Positions 35,856 to 44,581 of a stretch of DNA of 64,000 nt are shown in pieces (the stretch's first letter is position 1; each line of letters begins with the position of its first letter). The notes under the pieces were generated by a model. That model ran no database searches. It had not been told where the DNA came from and saw only the letters and a program-made list of their open reading frames with translations. The translations under genes were made by a program, and so were the position numbers. This DNA comes from Methylobacterium sp. FF17 (GTDB lineage: Bacteria; Pseudomonadota; Alphaproteobacteria; Rhizobiales; Beijerinckiaceae): positions 372,001-436,000 of the forward strand of contig NZ_CP107532.1 in assembly GCF_025813715.1 (NCBI RefSeq). Direction: 5' to 3'.

Positions 35856-37657
35856 CAGTTCACACCCGTCAGGAAGACACCCGTCCAGGACGGGAGTTCG
35901 ATCGATCCGTCGGCCGATCCGTTCGACCACACCACCTGGCCGGTGCCGCGCTCCGCCGTGAAGTCGTCGGTGCCCACGTTGGCGACGAAGCGCAGCCAGC
36001 CGCCCTCGTAGGACCAGGTACAATCTACCACGTCCGGGCGTGGCTGGATCGCCTTCGCGCCGAGGTAGCGGGTCTTGGTCAGCGGCACGACGGTCTGATG
36101 CCGGATCTGGAGCAGATTGCGCGTATCGGCCCAGACGGAGCGGTGCGGCGCGGCCGCGGCCTCGGCCCAGTCGATGCGCGAATCCGTGAAGGTCTTCTCC
36201 GCGGTCGGATCGGGGATCACGGAGGTGTCGTCGGCGAACGCCGCGAAGCTCTTGAACTCGCGGCGCCGCCCCTCGCGCACCGCCTTGTTCAGGTCCTCGT
36301 CCGGCGCGAAATCCACGAAGAAGAGGAACGGCGCGGAGGCCGACCATTCCTCGCCCATCCACAGCATGGGGATCTGGGGGCTCAGCAGCAATCCGGCCCG
36401 GGCCAGCCCCAGCTTGGCGGGGTCGGCGAGCGCGCTCAGGCGCTCACCCAGGGCCCGGTTGCCGACCTGATCGTGGTTCTGCAGGAAGGTGACGAAGGCC
36501 GAGGGCGGCAGGTGGGCGGAGGGCTCGCCGCGCGGGTGATTGTCGAGGGTCGGGAAGGGCTCGCCCTGATAGGCGAAGCCCTCCGACAGGCAGCGGGCGA
36601 GATGCGCGACGGGCTTGTCGGCGAAGCTCGCGTAGTAGCCGGCATCCTCGCCCGTCAGCAGCACGTGCCAGCAATGGTGCAGGTCGTCCGCCCACTGGGC
36701 GTTGTGCTGGATCGCCGCGCCCTGCGCGTCCCGCTCCAGCCAGCGGGCCTGATTGGCCTCGTTCTCCAGGACGAGGTGGATGTGGCGGCCGGGCAGGCGG
36801 GCCCGGATCGTCTCGGCCAGTTCGCCGAGGAAGTGCTTGGGGGAATCGTCCAGGATCGCATGGACCGCGTCGAAGCGGATGCCGTCGAAGTGGAACTCCT
36901 CCAGCCAATAGAGCGAATTCTCGATGAAGAAGTCGCGAACGACCGGCCCGCTGGTCTCTCCGTCGAAGTTGATGCCCGCGCCCCAGGGCGTCTGGTGACG
37001 CTCGGTGAAGAAGGTCTTGGCGTAGGCGTTGAGATAGTTCCCGGCCGGGCCAAAGTGGTTGTAGACGGCGTCGAGGAACACCATCAGTCCGAGGCCATGC
37101 GCGGTGTCGATGAGGTGCTTCAGATCCTCGGGGCGGCCGTACACGCCATCCGGCGCGTAGGGCAGCACGCCGTCGTAACCCCAGTTGCGCGTGCCCTTGA
37201 AGTCGGCGAGCGGCAGGAGCTCGATCGCGGTGACGCCGAGGTCGCGCAGGTCCTCGAGCTTGCCTTCGAGCGCCGCATAGGTGCCCTCCGGCGTCGCGGT
37301 GCCGACGTGGAGTTCGTAGAGCACCACCTCTTCCCACGGGCGCCCGGTCCAGGCCGTATCGGACCACGCGTAGGCGCCGGGGTCGACGACTTCGCTCAGG
37401 CCCGAAACGTCGTCCGGCTGGAAGCGCGAGGCCGGGTCGGGCACCACGAGGTCGCCGTCGATGCGGTAACCATAGCGCGCGCCGCCCTTGACGCCAGGCA
37501 CCGTGACCCGGCGCCAGCCCTCGCCGACCTCCGGAATCGGGTGGTCGGTCCCGTCGAGCACCAGGGCGACCCGCTCGGCCGTCGGTGCCCAGAGGGCGAA
37601 CCGGACTCCGTCCTTCGTGACTTCACTGCCGAAGGCCATGCTATGGGCGCGCCGCAT
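35855..37657 (-). CDS. treZ: Malto-oligosyltrehalose trehalohydrolase
   Basis: This 600-residue GH13_10 enzyme cuts trehalose from the trehalosyl-maltodextrin made by TreY. It has an N-terminal CBM48-like domain (GVRFALWAPTAERVALVLDG) and a barrel with nucleophile in GIRFDAVHAI (near 262), acid in LENEAN (near 295) and LQNHDQVGNRALGERLS (near 394), the last typical of TreZ. I chose ATG 37657; ATG 37639 is possible. The open frame continues far upstream but without family similarity. Its stop overlaps the malQ-treY start, so the two trehalose-forming enzymes are translationally coupled. Confidence 0.95.
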   Translation of the reverse strand: MRRAHSMAFGSEVTKDGVRFALWAPTAERVALVLDGTDHPIPEVGEGWRRVTVPGVKGGARYGYRIDGDLVVPDPASRFQPDDVSGLSEVVDPGAYAWSDTAWTGRPWEEVVLYELHVGTATPEGTYAALEGKLEDLRDLGVTAIELLPLADFKGTRNWGYDGVLPYAPDGVYGRPEDLKHLIDTAHGLGLMVFLDAVYNHFGPAGNYLNAYAKTFFTERHQTPWGAGINFDGETSGPVVRDFFIENSLYWLEEFHFDGIRFDAVHAILDDSPKHFLGELAETIRARLPGRHIHLVLENEANQARWLERDAQGAAIQHNAQWADDLHHCWHVLLTGEDAGYYASFADKPVAHLARCLSEGFAYQGEPFPTLDNHPRGEPSAHLPPSAFVTFLQNHDQVGNRALGERLSALADPAKLGLARAGLLLSPQIPMLWMGEEWSASAPFLFFVDFAPDEDLNKAVREGRRREFKSFAAFADDTSVIPDPTAEKTFTDSRIDWAEAAAAPHRSVWADTRNLLQIRHQTVVPLTKTRYLGAKAIQPRPDVVDCTWSYEGGWLRFVANVGTDDFTAERGTGQVVWSNGSADGSIELPSWTGVFLTGVN

Positions 37658-37887
37658 CAGGCCACCATCTTCCGTGTCTCGAGTTCGCCAGGGTGTCGTC
37701 TGCGTCCGCCGCACCTTCCAGAAGCCCGCGCGCCCGCCGTTGTTCCCTGGATCGTCACTGCCGAGGTAAGGCGTGGCTTGGATGCGACAACCGCTGCGCG
37801 AGAGAGTTTTGTGCAGCGCACGGCCACGCGGGTTCCGGGCCGTGCCGGGACACACCGCCCGTACCCCCCCAGCGCGGGCGACCGGCC

Positions 37888-39987
37888 TCAGCGCGTATAG
37901 GCGGAGGCGGGCCGGGCGCGCAGGACGTAGATGGAGCGCGCCTCGAGCCGCACCCCCGCGCCGGCCGGGAACAGGGCCTGGCCCGCCGGCACCGCTCCGG
38001 TCGGCCGGGTCGTGTCGAACACGAGCGTCCAGGGACCGCCGACCACCGGCGCGAGGGTGAAGTCGCAGGGCGTGTCCGCCGCGTTCAGCAGGATGAGCAA
38101 CCGGTCGGCCTGCGGCAGGTCGTTGCCGATCTGCATGCCGAAGACCTGACGCTCGCCGTCGCCCCAATCGTCCTGGCCCATCTCGGTGCCGCCCGGCGCC
38201 AGCCAGTGCACGTCGCGCAGTGACCCCTCCCCCACGGGTGCCCCGGTGAGGTAGTCGCGGCGGCGCAGGGCGGGCTGCTCGCGCCGCAGCCGGGTCAGGT
38301 TGCCGACGAAGGTGGTGAGCGCCGGATCGGGGTCGGTTTCCCAATCCATCCAGCTCGCAGTGTTGTCCTGCGCGTAGGCGTTGTTGTTGCCGCCCTGGCT
38401 GCGCGAGCGCTCGTCGCCCATCAGCAGCATTGGCACGCCCTGCGCCAGGAACACCGTCGCGAGGAGGTTGCGCTTCTGCCGGGCGCGCAGGCCGAGGATG
38501 GCCGGATCGTCGGTCTCGCCCTCGACGCCGTAATTGCGCGAGAGATTGTGGCCGTGGCCGTCGCGGTTGTCCTCGCCATTGGCGAGGTTGTGCTTCTCCT
38601 CATAGGCGACGACGTCCGCGAGGGTGAAGCCGTCATGCGAGCCGGCAAAGTTGATGCTGGAAAGGGGCCAGCGCCCCGAGGCCGCGAAGATCTCGCGGGA
38701 TCCGGACAGCCCCTGCGTCACCTTCGCGAGCGTGCCGCGATCGCCGCGCCAGAACCCCCGGATGCTGTCGCGGAACTGGTCGTTCCACTCGCTCCATCCG
38801 CGCGGATAGCCGCCGAGCTGGTAGCCGCCGGGACCGATGTCCCAGGGTTCGGCGATCAGCTTCACGTGGGCCAGGACCGGATCCTGCGCCACCGCCTGGA
38901 AGAAGGCTGCCTTCGGGCTGAAATCGTGTGGATTGCGGCCGAGGCTGCTTGCTAGGTCGAAGCGGAAGCCCGCGACCCCGTAGGCCGTCACCCAGTGGCG
39001 CAGGGAGTCCAGGACCATCTGCATCACGCGCGGATGGTCGAGGTCGAGGGTGTTGCCGCAGCCGGTGCAGTCGAACTCCTGACGCGGGTTGCCAGGGTCG
39101 AGCTTGTAGTAGCTGGCGTTGTCCACGCCCCGGAACGAGAGGGTCGGGCCGGTGTGATCGGCCTCCGCCGTATGGTTGTAGACGACGTCGAGGATGACCT
39201 CGATCTCGGCGGCGGCGAGTTCGCGGATCGCCGCGCGCAGGCCTCCGATGCCGGCGGGCCCGCGGTAGCGTGGGTCGGCGGCGAAGTAGTTCAGGGGCGA
39301 GTAGCCCCAGAAATTGACCAGCCCCTTGTCCACCAGGAAGCGGTCATCCGCGAAGGACTGGATCGGGAGCAGCTCGATCGCGGTCACGCCGAGCTTCAGC
39401 AGGTGCTCGATGATCGCCGGATGGGCGAGGGCCGCGTAGGTCCCGCGCGCGGCCTCCGGGACGTCCGGATGCACCTGCGTCAGCGCCTTCACATGCGCCT
39501 CGTAGATCACGGTCTGCGCGAGCGGACGGCGCACGGGGGGCACGGCGAGGTCGGGCAGCTCCGGCGGCGCGACGATGCCGCGCGGCATGAAGGCGGCGCT
39601 GTCGCGCCGGTCGATCTGGTCAGCGCGCTGGAGGCCCCGGCGGTGCCCGTACAGGGAGTCGTGCCAGCGGATGCGCCCCTGCACGTCCCGCGCATAGGGG
39701 TCGAGCAGGAGTTTGGCCGGGTTGAAGCGGTGGCCGTGCGCCGGGTCCCAGGGGCCGTAGACGCGGTAGCCGTAGAGCTGGCCGGGAAAGACGCCCCGCA
39801 GGTAGCCGTGCCAGACGTCGTCAGTCCGGCAGGGGAGGCGGATGCGGCGGGTCTCGTGCCGCTCGCCGGGCTCGAACAGGCAGAGGTCGACCGCCGTGGC
39901 GTTCTGCGAGAACAGGGCGAAGTTGACGCCGCGACCGTCGAAATGCGCGCCGAGCGGCGCCGGCACGCCGTCCTCGACGCCGATCAT
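37888..39987 (-). CDS. glgX: Glycogen debranching enzyme (isoamylase type)
   Basis: This 699-residue GH13_11 enzyme hydrolyses alpha-1,6 branches, giving linear chains for MalQ-TreY. It starts with a CBM48 domain (GVNFALFSQNATAVDLCLF) and has catalytic residues in GFRFDLASSLG (near 342), IAEPWDIGPGG (near 376) and SHDGFTLADVVAY (near 451), plus the family marker KHNLANGEDNRDG. ATG 39987 has GGA five bases upstream; an in-frame TTG at 40005 would add six residues. It is separated from treZ by 230 bases holding no gene that I can support, so treZ may have its own promoter. Confidence 0.95.
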   Translation of the reverse strand: MIGVEDGVPAPLGAHFDGRGVNFALFSQNATAVDLCLFEPGERHETRRIRLPCRTDDVWHGYLRGVFPGQLYGYRVYGPWDPAHGHRFNPAKLLLDPYARDVQGRIRWHDSLYGHRRGLQRADQIDRRDSAAFMPRGIVAPPELPDLAVPPVRRPLAQTVIYEAHVKALTQVHPDVPEAARGTYAALAHPAIIEHLLKLGVTAIELLPIQSFADDRFLVDKGLVNFWGYSPLNYFAADPRYRGPAGIGGLRAAIRELAAAEIEVILDVVYNHTAEADHTGPTLSFRGVDNASYYKLDPGNPRQEFDCTGCGNTLDLDHPRVMQMVLDSLRHWVTAYGVAGFRFDLASSLGRNPHDFSPKAAFFQAVAQDPVLAHVKLIAEPWDIGPGGYQLGGYPRGWSEWNDQFRDSIRGFWRGDRGTLAKVTQGLSGSREIFAASGRWPLSSINFAGSHDGFTLADVVAYEEKHNLANGEDNRDGHGHNLSRNYGVEGETDDPAILGLRARQKRNLLATVFLAQGVPMLLMGDERSRSQGGNNNAYAQDNTASWMDWETDPDPALTTFVGNLTRLRREQPALRRRDYLTGAPVGEGSLRDVHWLAPGGTEMGQDDWGDGERQVFGMQIGNDLPQADRLLILLNAADTPCDFTLAPVVGGPWTLVFDTTRPTGAVPAGQALFPAGAGVRLEARSIYVLRARPASAYTR

Positions 39988-40054
39988 GTTGTCCGATGCG
40001 ATCAAGGAGTGAGGCCGTCCCGGGTTTTAGGCGCCGAGGGACGGCGCCCGAGGA

Positions 40055-41476
40055 TCATTCCGCAGCGGCTGCGGCGCGGGGCGGCTCACGCTCGATCGTC
40101 CGGAAGTTCTCGAGTTCCGACATGAAATTGCGTGCCCACCAGTCGACATCCTCGCGCGTCATGCGGTCGACCATCGGCTTCCAGCGCTCGAGGCGCTCCC
40201 CGCGCGGCATATAGAGTGCGGTGCGGATCGCCTCCGCCACCTCGAAACGGTCGTAGGGATTCACCAGCAGGGCCTCGGGCAATTGCCGGGCCGCCCCCGC
40301 GAACTTCGACAATACGAGGACGCCCGGATCCTCGTCGGACTGGGCGACCACGAACTCCTTGGCGACGAGGTTCATGCCGTCGCGCATGGGCGTGACGAGC
40401 CCGACCCGCGCCGCACGGTAGAGGCCCGCCAGGACAGGGCGCGGATAGGCCTTGGTGACGTACTGAATCGGGGTCCAGTTCGGTTCGCCGAGCGTCCCGT
40501 TAATGTGCCCGACCGTCTCGTTCACCTCGCGGCTGAGTTCCTCGTATTCCGGAACCTCCGTGCGCGATTTCGGCGTGATCTGGAGATAGACGACGTTGCT
40601 GCGCTGGTCCGGATTGGACGCGAAGAAGCGGTCCACCGCCTCCATCCGCTCCGGAACGCCCTTCGAGTAGTCGAGGCGGTCGACGCCGATGAGGAGCTTG
40701 CGCGTGCGCAGGCCGGCCATAGTCTCGCGGACGGTCCGGTTCGAGCCGGCATTCTCCGCCGCCTCCTTGAAGCCGGCGACATCGATGCCGATCGGGAAGC
40801 TGCGGATGCGCGTGCGCCGGCCGTCGACCATCAGCGACCCGCCACCGAGCGGGATCGCGCGCAGCTCGTCGATGAGGTTGCGGGTGAGGTTGTGCACGTC
40901 CGGATCGGTCTGAAGCCCGATCAGGTCGTAATCCGCGATGCCGCGCAGGAGGTCGTTGCTCGCGGGCAGCGTATTGAACACGTCCGCGGCCGGCCAGGGG
41001 ATGTGGTGGAAGTAGCCGATCGGGTTCGCGATCCCGAGGCCGCGCAGTTCCGAGGCCAGCGGCAGCAGATGGTAGTCGTGAACCCAGATGATGTCGTCGG
41101 GCTCGACGAGGTTGGCCAGTGCCCGCGCGAAGATGCGGTTCACGCGCTGGTACCCGGCATAGTCGGAGCGCGAGAAGGCCCCGAGCCCGAGCCGATAATG
41201 CATGATCGGCCAGAGTGCCCGGTTGGCGAATCCGCTGTAATATTCCCGGTGATCCTGGGGTGACAGATCCACCACGGCGTAATTGACTCGGCCCCGATCG
41301 ATCAGGGTCGGCTCCGTCGAGGGCTCCTCGACGACGTTGCCGCTCCAGCCGAACCAGAGTCCCTCATAGGCCGTGAAGGCCTCCTTGACGGCGACGGCGA
41401 GCCCGCCGGCCGCCACGGCCTTGCCCCCTTCCTCAGGGATAGCAACGCGGTTCGATACGATGACGAGACGTGCCAC
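40055..41476 (-). CDS. otsA: Trehalose-6-phosphate synthase
   Basis: This 473-residue GT20 enzyme joins glucose 6-phosphate and a UDP/ADP-glucose to form trehalose 6-phosphate. Family signatures are present: LVIVSNRVA at the start, [24 protein letters not shown] and [18 protein letters not shown] 41476 is chosen because GGAG lies eight bases upstream; GTG 41497 would add seven residues. The alanine-rich tail (PPRAAAAAE) is not conserved. No trehalose-6-phosphate phosphatase (otsB) adjoins it, which is unusual because otsA and otsB are often paired. A near-consensus EcfG promoter precedes it. Confidence 0.95.
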   Translation of the reverse strand: MARLVIVSNRVAIPEEGGKAVAAGGLAVAVKEAFTAYEGLWFGWSGNVVEEPSTEPTLIDRGRVNYAVVDLSPQDHREYYSGFANRALWPIMHYRLGLGAFSRSDYAGYQRVNRIFARALANLVEPDDIIWVHDYHLLPLASELRGLGIANPIGYFHHIPWPAADVFNTLPASNDLLRGIADYDLIGLQTDPDVHNLTRNLIDELRAIPLGGGSLMVDGRRTRIRSFPIGIDVAGFKEAAENAGSNRTVRETMAGLRTRKLLIGVDRLDYSKGVPERMEAVDRFFASNPDQRSNVVYLQITPKSRTEVPEYEELSREVNETVGHINGTLGEPNWTPIQYVTKAYPRPVLAGLYRAARVGLVTPMRDGMNLVAKEFVVAQSDEDPGVLVLSKFAGAARQLPEALLVNPYDRFEVAEAIRTALYMPRGERLERWKPMVDRMTREDVDWWARNFMSELENFRTIEREPPRAAAAAE

Positions 41477-41543
41477 GAAGCCGGCTCCGGTCCTCACGGG
41501 TCTCGCGCCGGAGCGACGCTCGACCAGAATGATACAGGTGGTG

Positions 41544-41568
41544 AACGCGCGGAAGCCGAGCGCGATCC
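41544..41568 (-). promoter_or_regulatory. Near-consensus EcfG-type promoter of otsA
   Basis: Read on the minus strand, GGATC (41568-41564) is followed after exactly 16 bases by CGTT (41547-41544). The -10 and spacing match the EcfG consensus; the -35 has one mismatch (GGATC for GGAAC). The predicted transcript start is about 60 bases before the chosen otsA start. Confidence 0.4.
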
Positions 41569-41742
41569 GTGCTCCCAGCCAAGCGCGTTCGGCATCCCTG
41601 GGTCAAGGGCTGTTTCTCCCGGCTGCACGGCAATGATTCCGGTTACGGGTCGCATCGGCTCCGGATCGGCACGGTTTCGCATCCTTGCGGTCGACGCGGA
41701 CCGTGGATGCTGTGGATGCGGCCGGGTCCATTCGGAACGCGC

Positions 41743-41768
41743 GGAACCCTGTCTCTCCCGACGCTGTT
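41743..41768 (+). promoter_or_regulatory. EcfG-type promoter of the membrane-protein cluster
   Basis: GGAAC (41743-41747), 17 bases, then TGTT (41765-41768), one base away from the CGTT consensus. It lies about 50 bases before the GTG start at 41823, a natural leader length. Confidence 0.5.
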
Positions 41769-41822
41769 GAAACGTCGCAACTGCTTGTGTCTTCCCAAGA
41801 ACCCGTGTCGAGGAGTGTCGCC

Positions 41823-42299
41823 GTGACCGCTAATCAATCCCCAGGCCCGACCGGCGCGGAGCCGGCGAACCCGCAGGCCGACTGGCGGGCCCTGCGCGGC
41901 GATGTCGAGGGGATCGCGGACGTGGCCGCAGAGCGCGGCCGCAGCTTCGTCGATGCCGCGCGTGCGCATGCCACCGACTACGTCGACCAGCGCAAGGGCG
42001 ACGCCGCCCGCTCGGTCACCGATCTCGCAAAGTCCGTGCGCGAGTCGAGCAAGACCTTCGAGGCGCAGCCGAACATCCGCGCGTTCTTCGACAGCGCCGC
42101 TGACGGCCTGGAGCACCTCGGCACCTCCATCGAGGAGCGCAGCTTCTCGGAGTTCTACGAGGATGCCGAGGCGTTCGCGCGCCGCGCGCCCGTCGCGGTC
42201 GCCGTCGCCACGTTCCTGACCGGGTTCGTGGTAGCACGCTTCATCAAGTCGACGAGCGTGCAACCGCTGAACGACACCTATTCCGACCATCGCCTCTGA
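41823..42299 (+). CDS. Hypothetical membrane-anchored protein of a stress-type cluster
   Basis: This 158-residue protein is mostly amphipathic helix rich in alanine, arginine and acidic residues, with one hydrophobic helix near the C-terminus (VAVAVATFLTGFVVARFI, about residues 125-143). It resembles its neighbour at 43160 in layout but not clearly in sequence; no named domain is certain. GTG 41823 is preceded by GAGGAG at a good distance. It is the first of four same-strand genes with YqjE-, DUF3618- and ElaB-like products. A role in envelope or membrane stress is inferred from this context. Confidence 0.7.
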   Translation: MTANQSPGPTGAEPANPQADWRALRGDVEGIADVAAERGRSFVDAARAHATDYVDQRKGDAARSVTDLAKSVRESSKTFEAQPNIRAFFDSAADGLEHLGTSIEERSFSEFYEDAEAFARRAPVAVAVATFLTGFVVARFIKSTSVQPLNDTYSDHRL

Positions 42300-42308
42300 G
42301 GTGCCGGC

Positions 42309-42704
42309 ATGACCACCGGTCCGCAATCCAGCATCCAGGGCCTGATCGGCGATGCCCTGCGGGAAACCAACGAACTCGCGCGGAAAGAGATCGCCCTCTT
42401 CCGCAATGAGATGACGAGCAATGTCCGAGCCCTGTTCATCGGGCTCGGCCTCCTCGTCGGCGCCGCCGTGTTCGGCGTCGTAGCCCTCTTCGTCCTCGTG
42501 GATGCCCTGGTGAAGTGGCTGGCCACCGTGGTGCATTCCGAGGCCCTGGCCGCCCTGATCGTCGGCGGCGTGCTCCTCGTGGTCGCCGTGGTCCTGGCGC
42601 TGATCGGCCGGAATGCCATGTCGCTGTCGACGCTGGCCCCGGTGCGGACCTCGCGCCAGGTCCGTGAGGACGCCCGTACGTTGTCTGAGAGGGTGTCGGG
42701 ATGA
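42309..42704 (+). CDS. YqjE-like / holin superfamily III membrane protein
   Basis: This 131-residue protein has a charged N-terminal helix (IGDALRETNELARKEIALFRNE) and two membrane helices (about residues 41-65 and 76-98), the layout of the PF07332 'phage holin family' to which E. coli YqjE belongs. The holin name comes from distant similarity only; there is no phage context here, so a lysis role is unlikely. Its last codons overlap the ATG of the next gene (ATGA), so the two are translationally coupled. Confidence 0.85.
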   Translation: MTTGPQSSIQGLIGDALRETNELARKEIALFRNEMTSNVRALFIGLGLLVGAAVFGVVALFVLVDALVKWLATVVHSEALAALIVGGVLLVVAVVLALIGRNAMSLSTLAPVRTSRQVREDARTLSERVSG

Positions 42705-43093
42705 CCGAGTCGCTGAACGAGCTTGAGAAGGATATCGAGGCGAGCCGGGCCCGCCTCGATCAGACCATCGACCAGATCCAGGAACGGCTTTCGGTCTCTA
42801 GCATCGTGGACGAGATGCTCGGCAATGCCCGGCGCACGCCCTTGAGCGGGGCGTATGACGGGGCGCTCGAAGCGGTCCGGCGCAATCCGGTCCCGGTGCT
42901 GCTGATCGCGGCGGGCGTGGGCTGGCTCATTCACCGCATGACGAAGGACGGGTCCGACCCGGCCGCGCGTCGCCGCGCCCGGCTCGCGGTGGACGGCCTT
43001 CCGGTGACGAAGACCGGCGCGGACCGCATCTATGACCCCGACCTCCCGACCCAGCATCCGGTCAAGGATTTGTCCGCCACGACGCAGATCTGA
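42701..43093 (+). CDS. DUF3618 protein
   Basis: This 130-residue protein begins with the family signature LEKDIEASRARLDQTIDQIQERLS, then has a short linker and a single hydrophobic segment (NPVPVLLIAAGVGWLIHRM, about residues 67-85), followed by a polar tail. DUF3618 proteins often accompany YqjE- and YqjD-like genes in alphaproteobacteria; their function is unknown, with an envelope role suspected. The start ATG overlaps the preceding stop. Confidence 0.88.
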   Translation: MTESLNELEKDIEASRARLDQTIDQIQERLSVSSIVDEMLGNARRTPLSGAYDGALEAVRRNPVPVLLIAAGVGWLIHRMTKDGSDPAARRRARLAVDGLPVTKTGADRIYDPDLPTQHPVKDLSATTQI

Positions 43094-43159
43094 GCCCGAC
43101 TCCATCCGAGACCGGTCCCCCGGCCTCCCGAAACCATCGCCGATCCTCAGGAGTGACCC

Positions 43160-43870
43160 ATGAGTTCCACCCAGAAGCCGGGCGACGAGCATCGCTCCCT
43201 CCCCGACGACATCGCGCTCGCCGCCGGTATGCCGCGCGGCAGCCAGACGGAGGGGTCGCTGCACGACGTCCCGAGCCCGGGCACCTACACCGCCGCGCAC
43301 CACACCACCGGCACCCAGACCCACAGCATCCGGAACGAGGGCGGCTCCGACGCCTCCGTGCAGGCGCGGGTCGGGGATCTGAAGGATCGGGCCACGGAAG
43401 CCGCGAACGATGTGCGCGACCGCGTCTCGGAGACGGCGCAGGACCTGCGTCAGCGCGCCACCAGCGCCTATGACGATGCGCGCGACTGGGCGTCCGATAC
43501 CCACGCGACCGGACGGCGCCACCTCAGCGACCTCGGCGAGCGCGGCAATGCCCGCCTGCGGGACGGCCGCTCGGCGGTCGAGGACTTCGTGTCGGAGAAC
43601 CCGCTGCTGGTCGGCGTCGTCGGCCTCGCGGCCGGCCTCCTCATCGGCGCCCTGCTGCCGCGCACCCGCACCGAGGACCAGAATGTCGGTCCCTGGGCCG
43701 ACGAGGTCCGTGACCAGGGCCTGCGTTACGCCCGCGACTTCACCGATCGCGGCCGTGAGTTCGTCTCGACGGCCCTCGATCCGGAGAACCTGAACGCCGC
43801 CGTGCAGCGCGCGAGCGGCCAGGAGCAGCCGGCACCCCAGCCCGAGGCGCCCGCGGCCCGTCCGCACTGA
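43160..43870 (+). CDS. ElaB/YqjD-like amphipathic membrane-anchored protein
   Basis: This 236-residue protein has a disordered start, a long amphipathic helical region with repeated RVxDLKDRATEAANDVRDRV-type heptads or hendecads (about residues 70-130), a hydrophobic helix (NPLLVGVVGLAAGLLIGALL, about 149-168) and a charged, proline-rich tail. ElaB and YqjD of E. coli have the same order (amphipathic helix then C-terminal anchor) and are induced in stationary phase; YqjD binds ribosomes. The tail after the anchor is longer here. CAGGAG precedes ATG 43160. It closes the cluster, with a hairpin following. Confidence 0.78.
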   Translation: MSSTQKPGDEHRSLPDDIALAAGMPRGSQTEGSLHDVPSPGTYTAAHHTTGTQTHSIRNEGGSDASVQARVGDLKDRATEAANDVRDRVSETAQDLRQRATSAYDDARDWASDTHATGRRHLSDLGERGNARLRDGRSAVEDFVSENPLLVGVVGLAAGLLIGALLPRTRTEDQNVGPWADEVRDQGLRYARDFTDRGREFVSTALDPENLNAAVQRASGQEQPAPQPEAPAARPH

Positions 43871-43903
43871 CGCTTCGATCGACCTTCATCGACGGCACGA
43901 GAC

Positions 43904-43932
43904 AGGGGGTGGCACCGAAAGGGCCGCCCCCT
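43904..43932 (+). terminator. Probable terminator after the membrane-protein cluster
   Basis: AGGGGGTGGC (43904-43913) pairs with GCCGCCCCCT (43923-43932) using one G-U pair, with flanking GAGAC and GTCTC also complementary. Only a weak pyrimidine run (CTTCGTCTC) follows. It lies 34 bases past the stop at 43870. Confidence 0.5.
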
Positions 43933-44016
43933 CTTCGTCTCGGCCTCCGCTTCGCATCGCCAGCGCCGCGCCCCGACCTCTCGACGCGTTTCCGCCTAGC
44001 CGCTATCGGAGGGCGC

Positions 44017-44568
44017 ATGAAGATTGCCGATTGCGAGATCCTCATCCTGCCCGGCTATGCCGGTTCCGAGGACGAACACTGGCAGGCCCGCTGGGCCGAG
44101 CGCCTCTCCACGGGCCGGATCGTCGAGCAGGACGACTGGCACCACCCCGATGCCGAGGCGTGGCGCGACCGCATCGTCGCGGCGGTGGAGGCGGCCACCC
44201 GCCCCGTGGTGATCATCGCCCACAGCCTCGGTGTGGTGGCGGCCGTCCAGGCGGCCCCGCGCTTCCCCGCCGGGACCGTGCGGGGCGCCCTGCTCGTCGC
44301 GTTTCCGGATGTCGAGACCACGCCGAACCTGCCGTCGCGGGTCACCGCCTTCGCGCCCGTCCCCCGCGATCCCCTGCCCTTCCCGGCCCTCCTCGTCGCC
44401 AGCCGCAACGATCCCTATTGCAGCTACGAACGGGCGGAGGATTTCGCCTATGCCTGGGGCGCGGTGGTGGTGGATGCCGGCGAATCCGGCCACATCAACG
44501 TGGCGAGCGGCCACGGCCCCTGGCCGGAGGGACTGATGCGTCTCGCCGGTTTCATGAAGACGCTCTGA
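44017..44568 (+). CDS. RBBP9/YdeN-family alpha/beta hydrolase
   Basis: This 183-residue protein is a small serine hydrolase. The catalytic serine is S70 in the elbow AHSLG, the aspartate lies in ASRNDPYCS, and the histidine is in ESGHINVASGHGPWPEG, a very characteristic end motif of the RBBP9 family. The N-terminal ILILPGYAGSEDEHWQ is also typical. Natural substrates of bacterial members are unknown. ATG 44017 follows GGAGGGCGC; the frame's longer upstream part is not needed. It converges on ycjF. Confidence 0.9.
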   Translation: MKIADCEILILPGYAGSEDEHWQARWAERLSTGRIVEQDDWHHPDAEAWRDRIVAAVEAATRPVVIIAHSLGVVAAVQAAPRFPAGTVRGALLVAFPDVETTPNLPSRVTAFAPVPRDPLPFPALLVASRNDPYCSYERAEDFAYAWGAVVVDAGESGHINVASGHGPWPEGLMRLAGFMKTL

Positions 44569-44581
44569 GGCCGGCTCCGGG

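Larger units (their letters stand above)
41477..41822. other. Divergent intergenic region between otsA and the membrane-protein cluster
   Basis: These 346 bases hold no gene I can support; open frames crossing it are only upstream extensions of neighbours. It contains one near-consensus EcfG-type promoter facing each way (listed separately), so both flanking transcription units may respond to the same stress sigma factor. Confidence 0.5.

Noticed and set aside
42309..42704. Phage holin and hence a prophage remnant
   Set aside because: The family name is historical; the gene is YqjE-like, lies among stress-type membrane genes, and no other phage gene is near.
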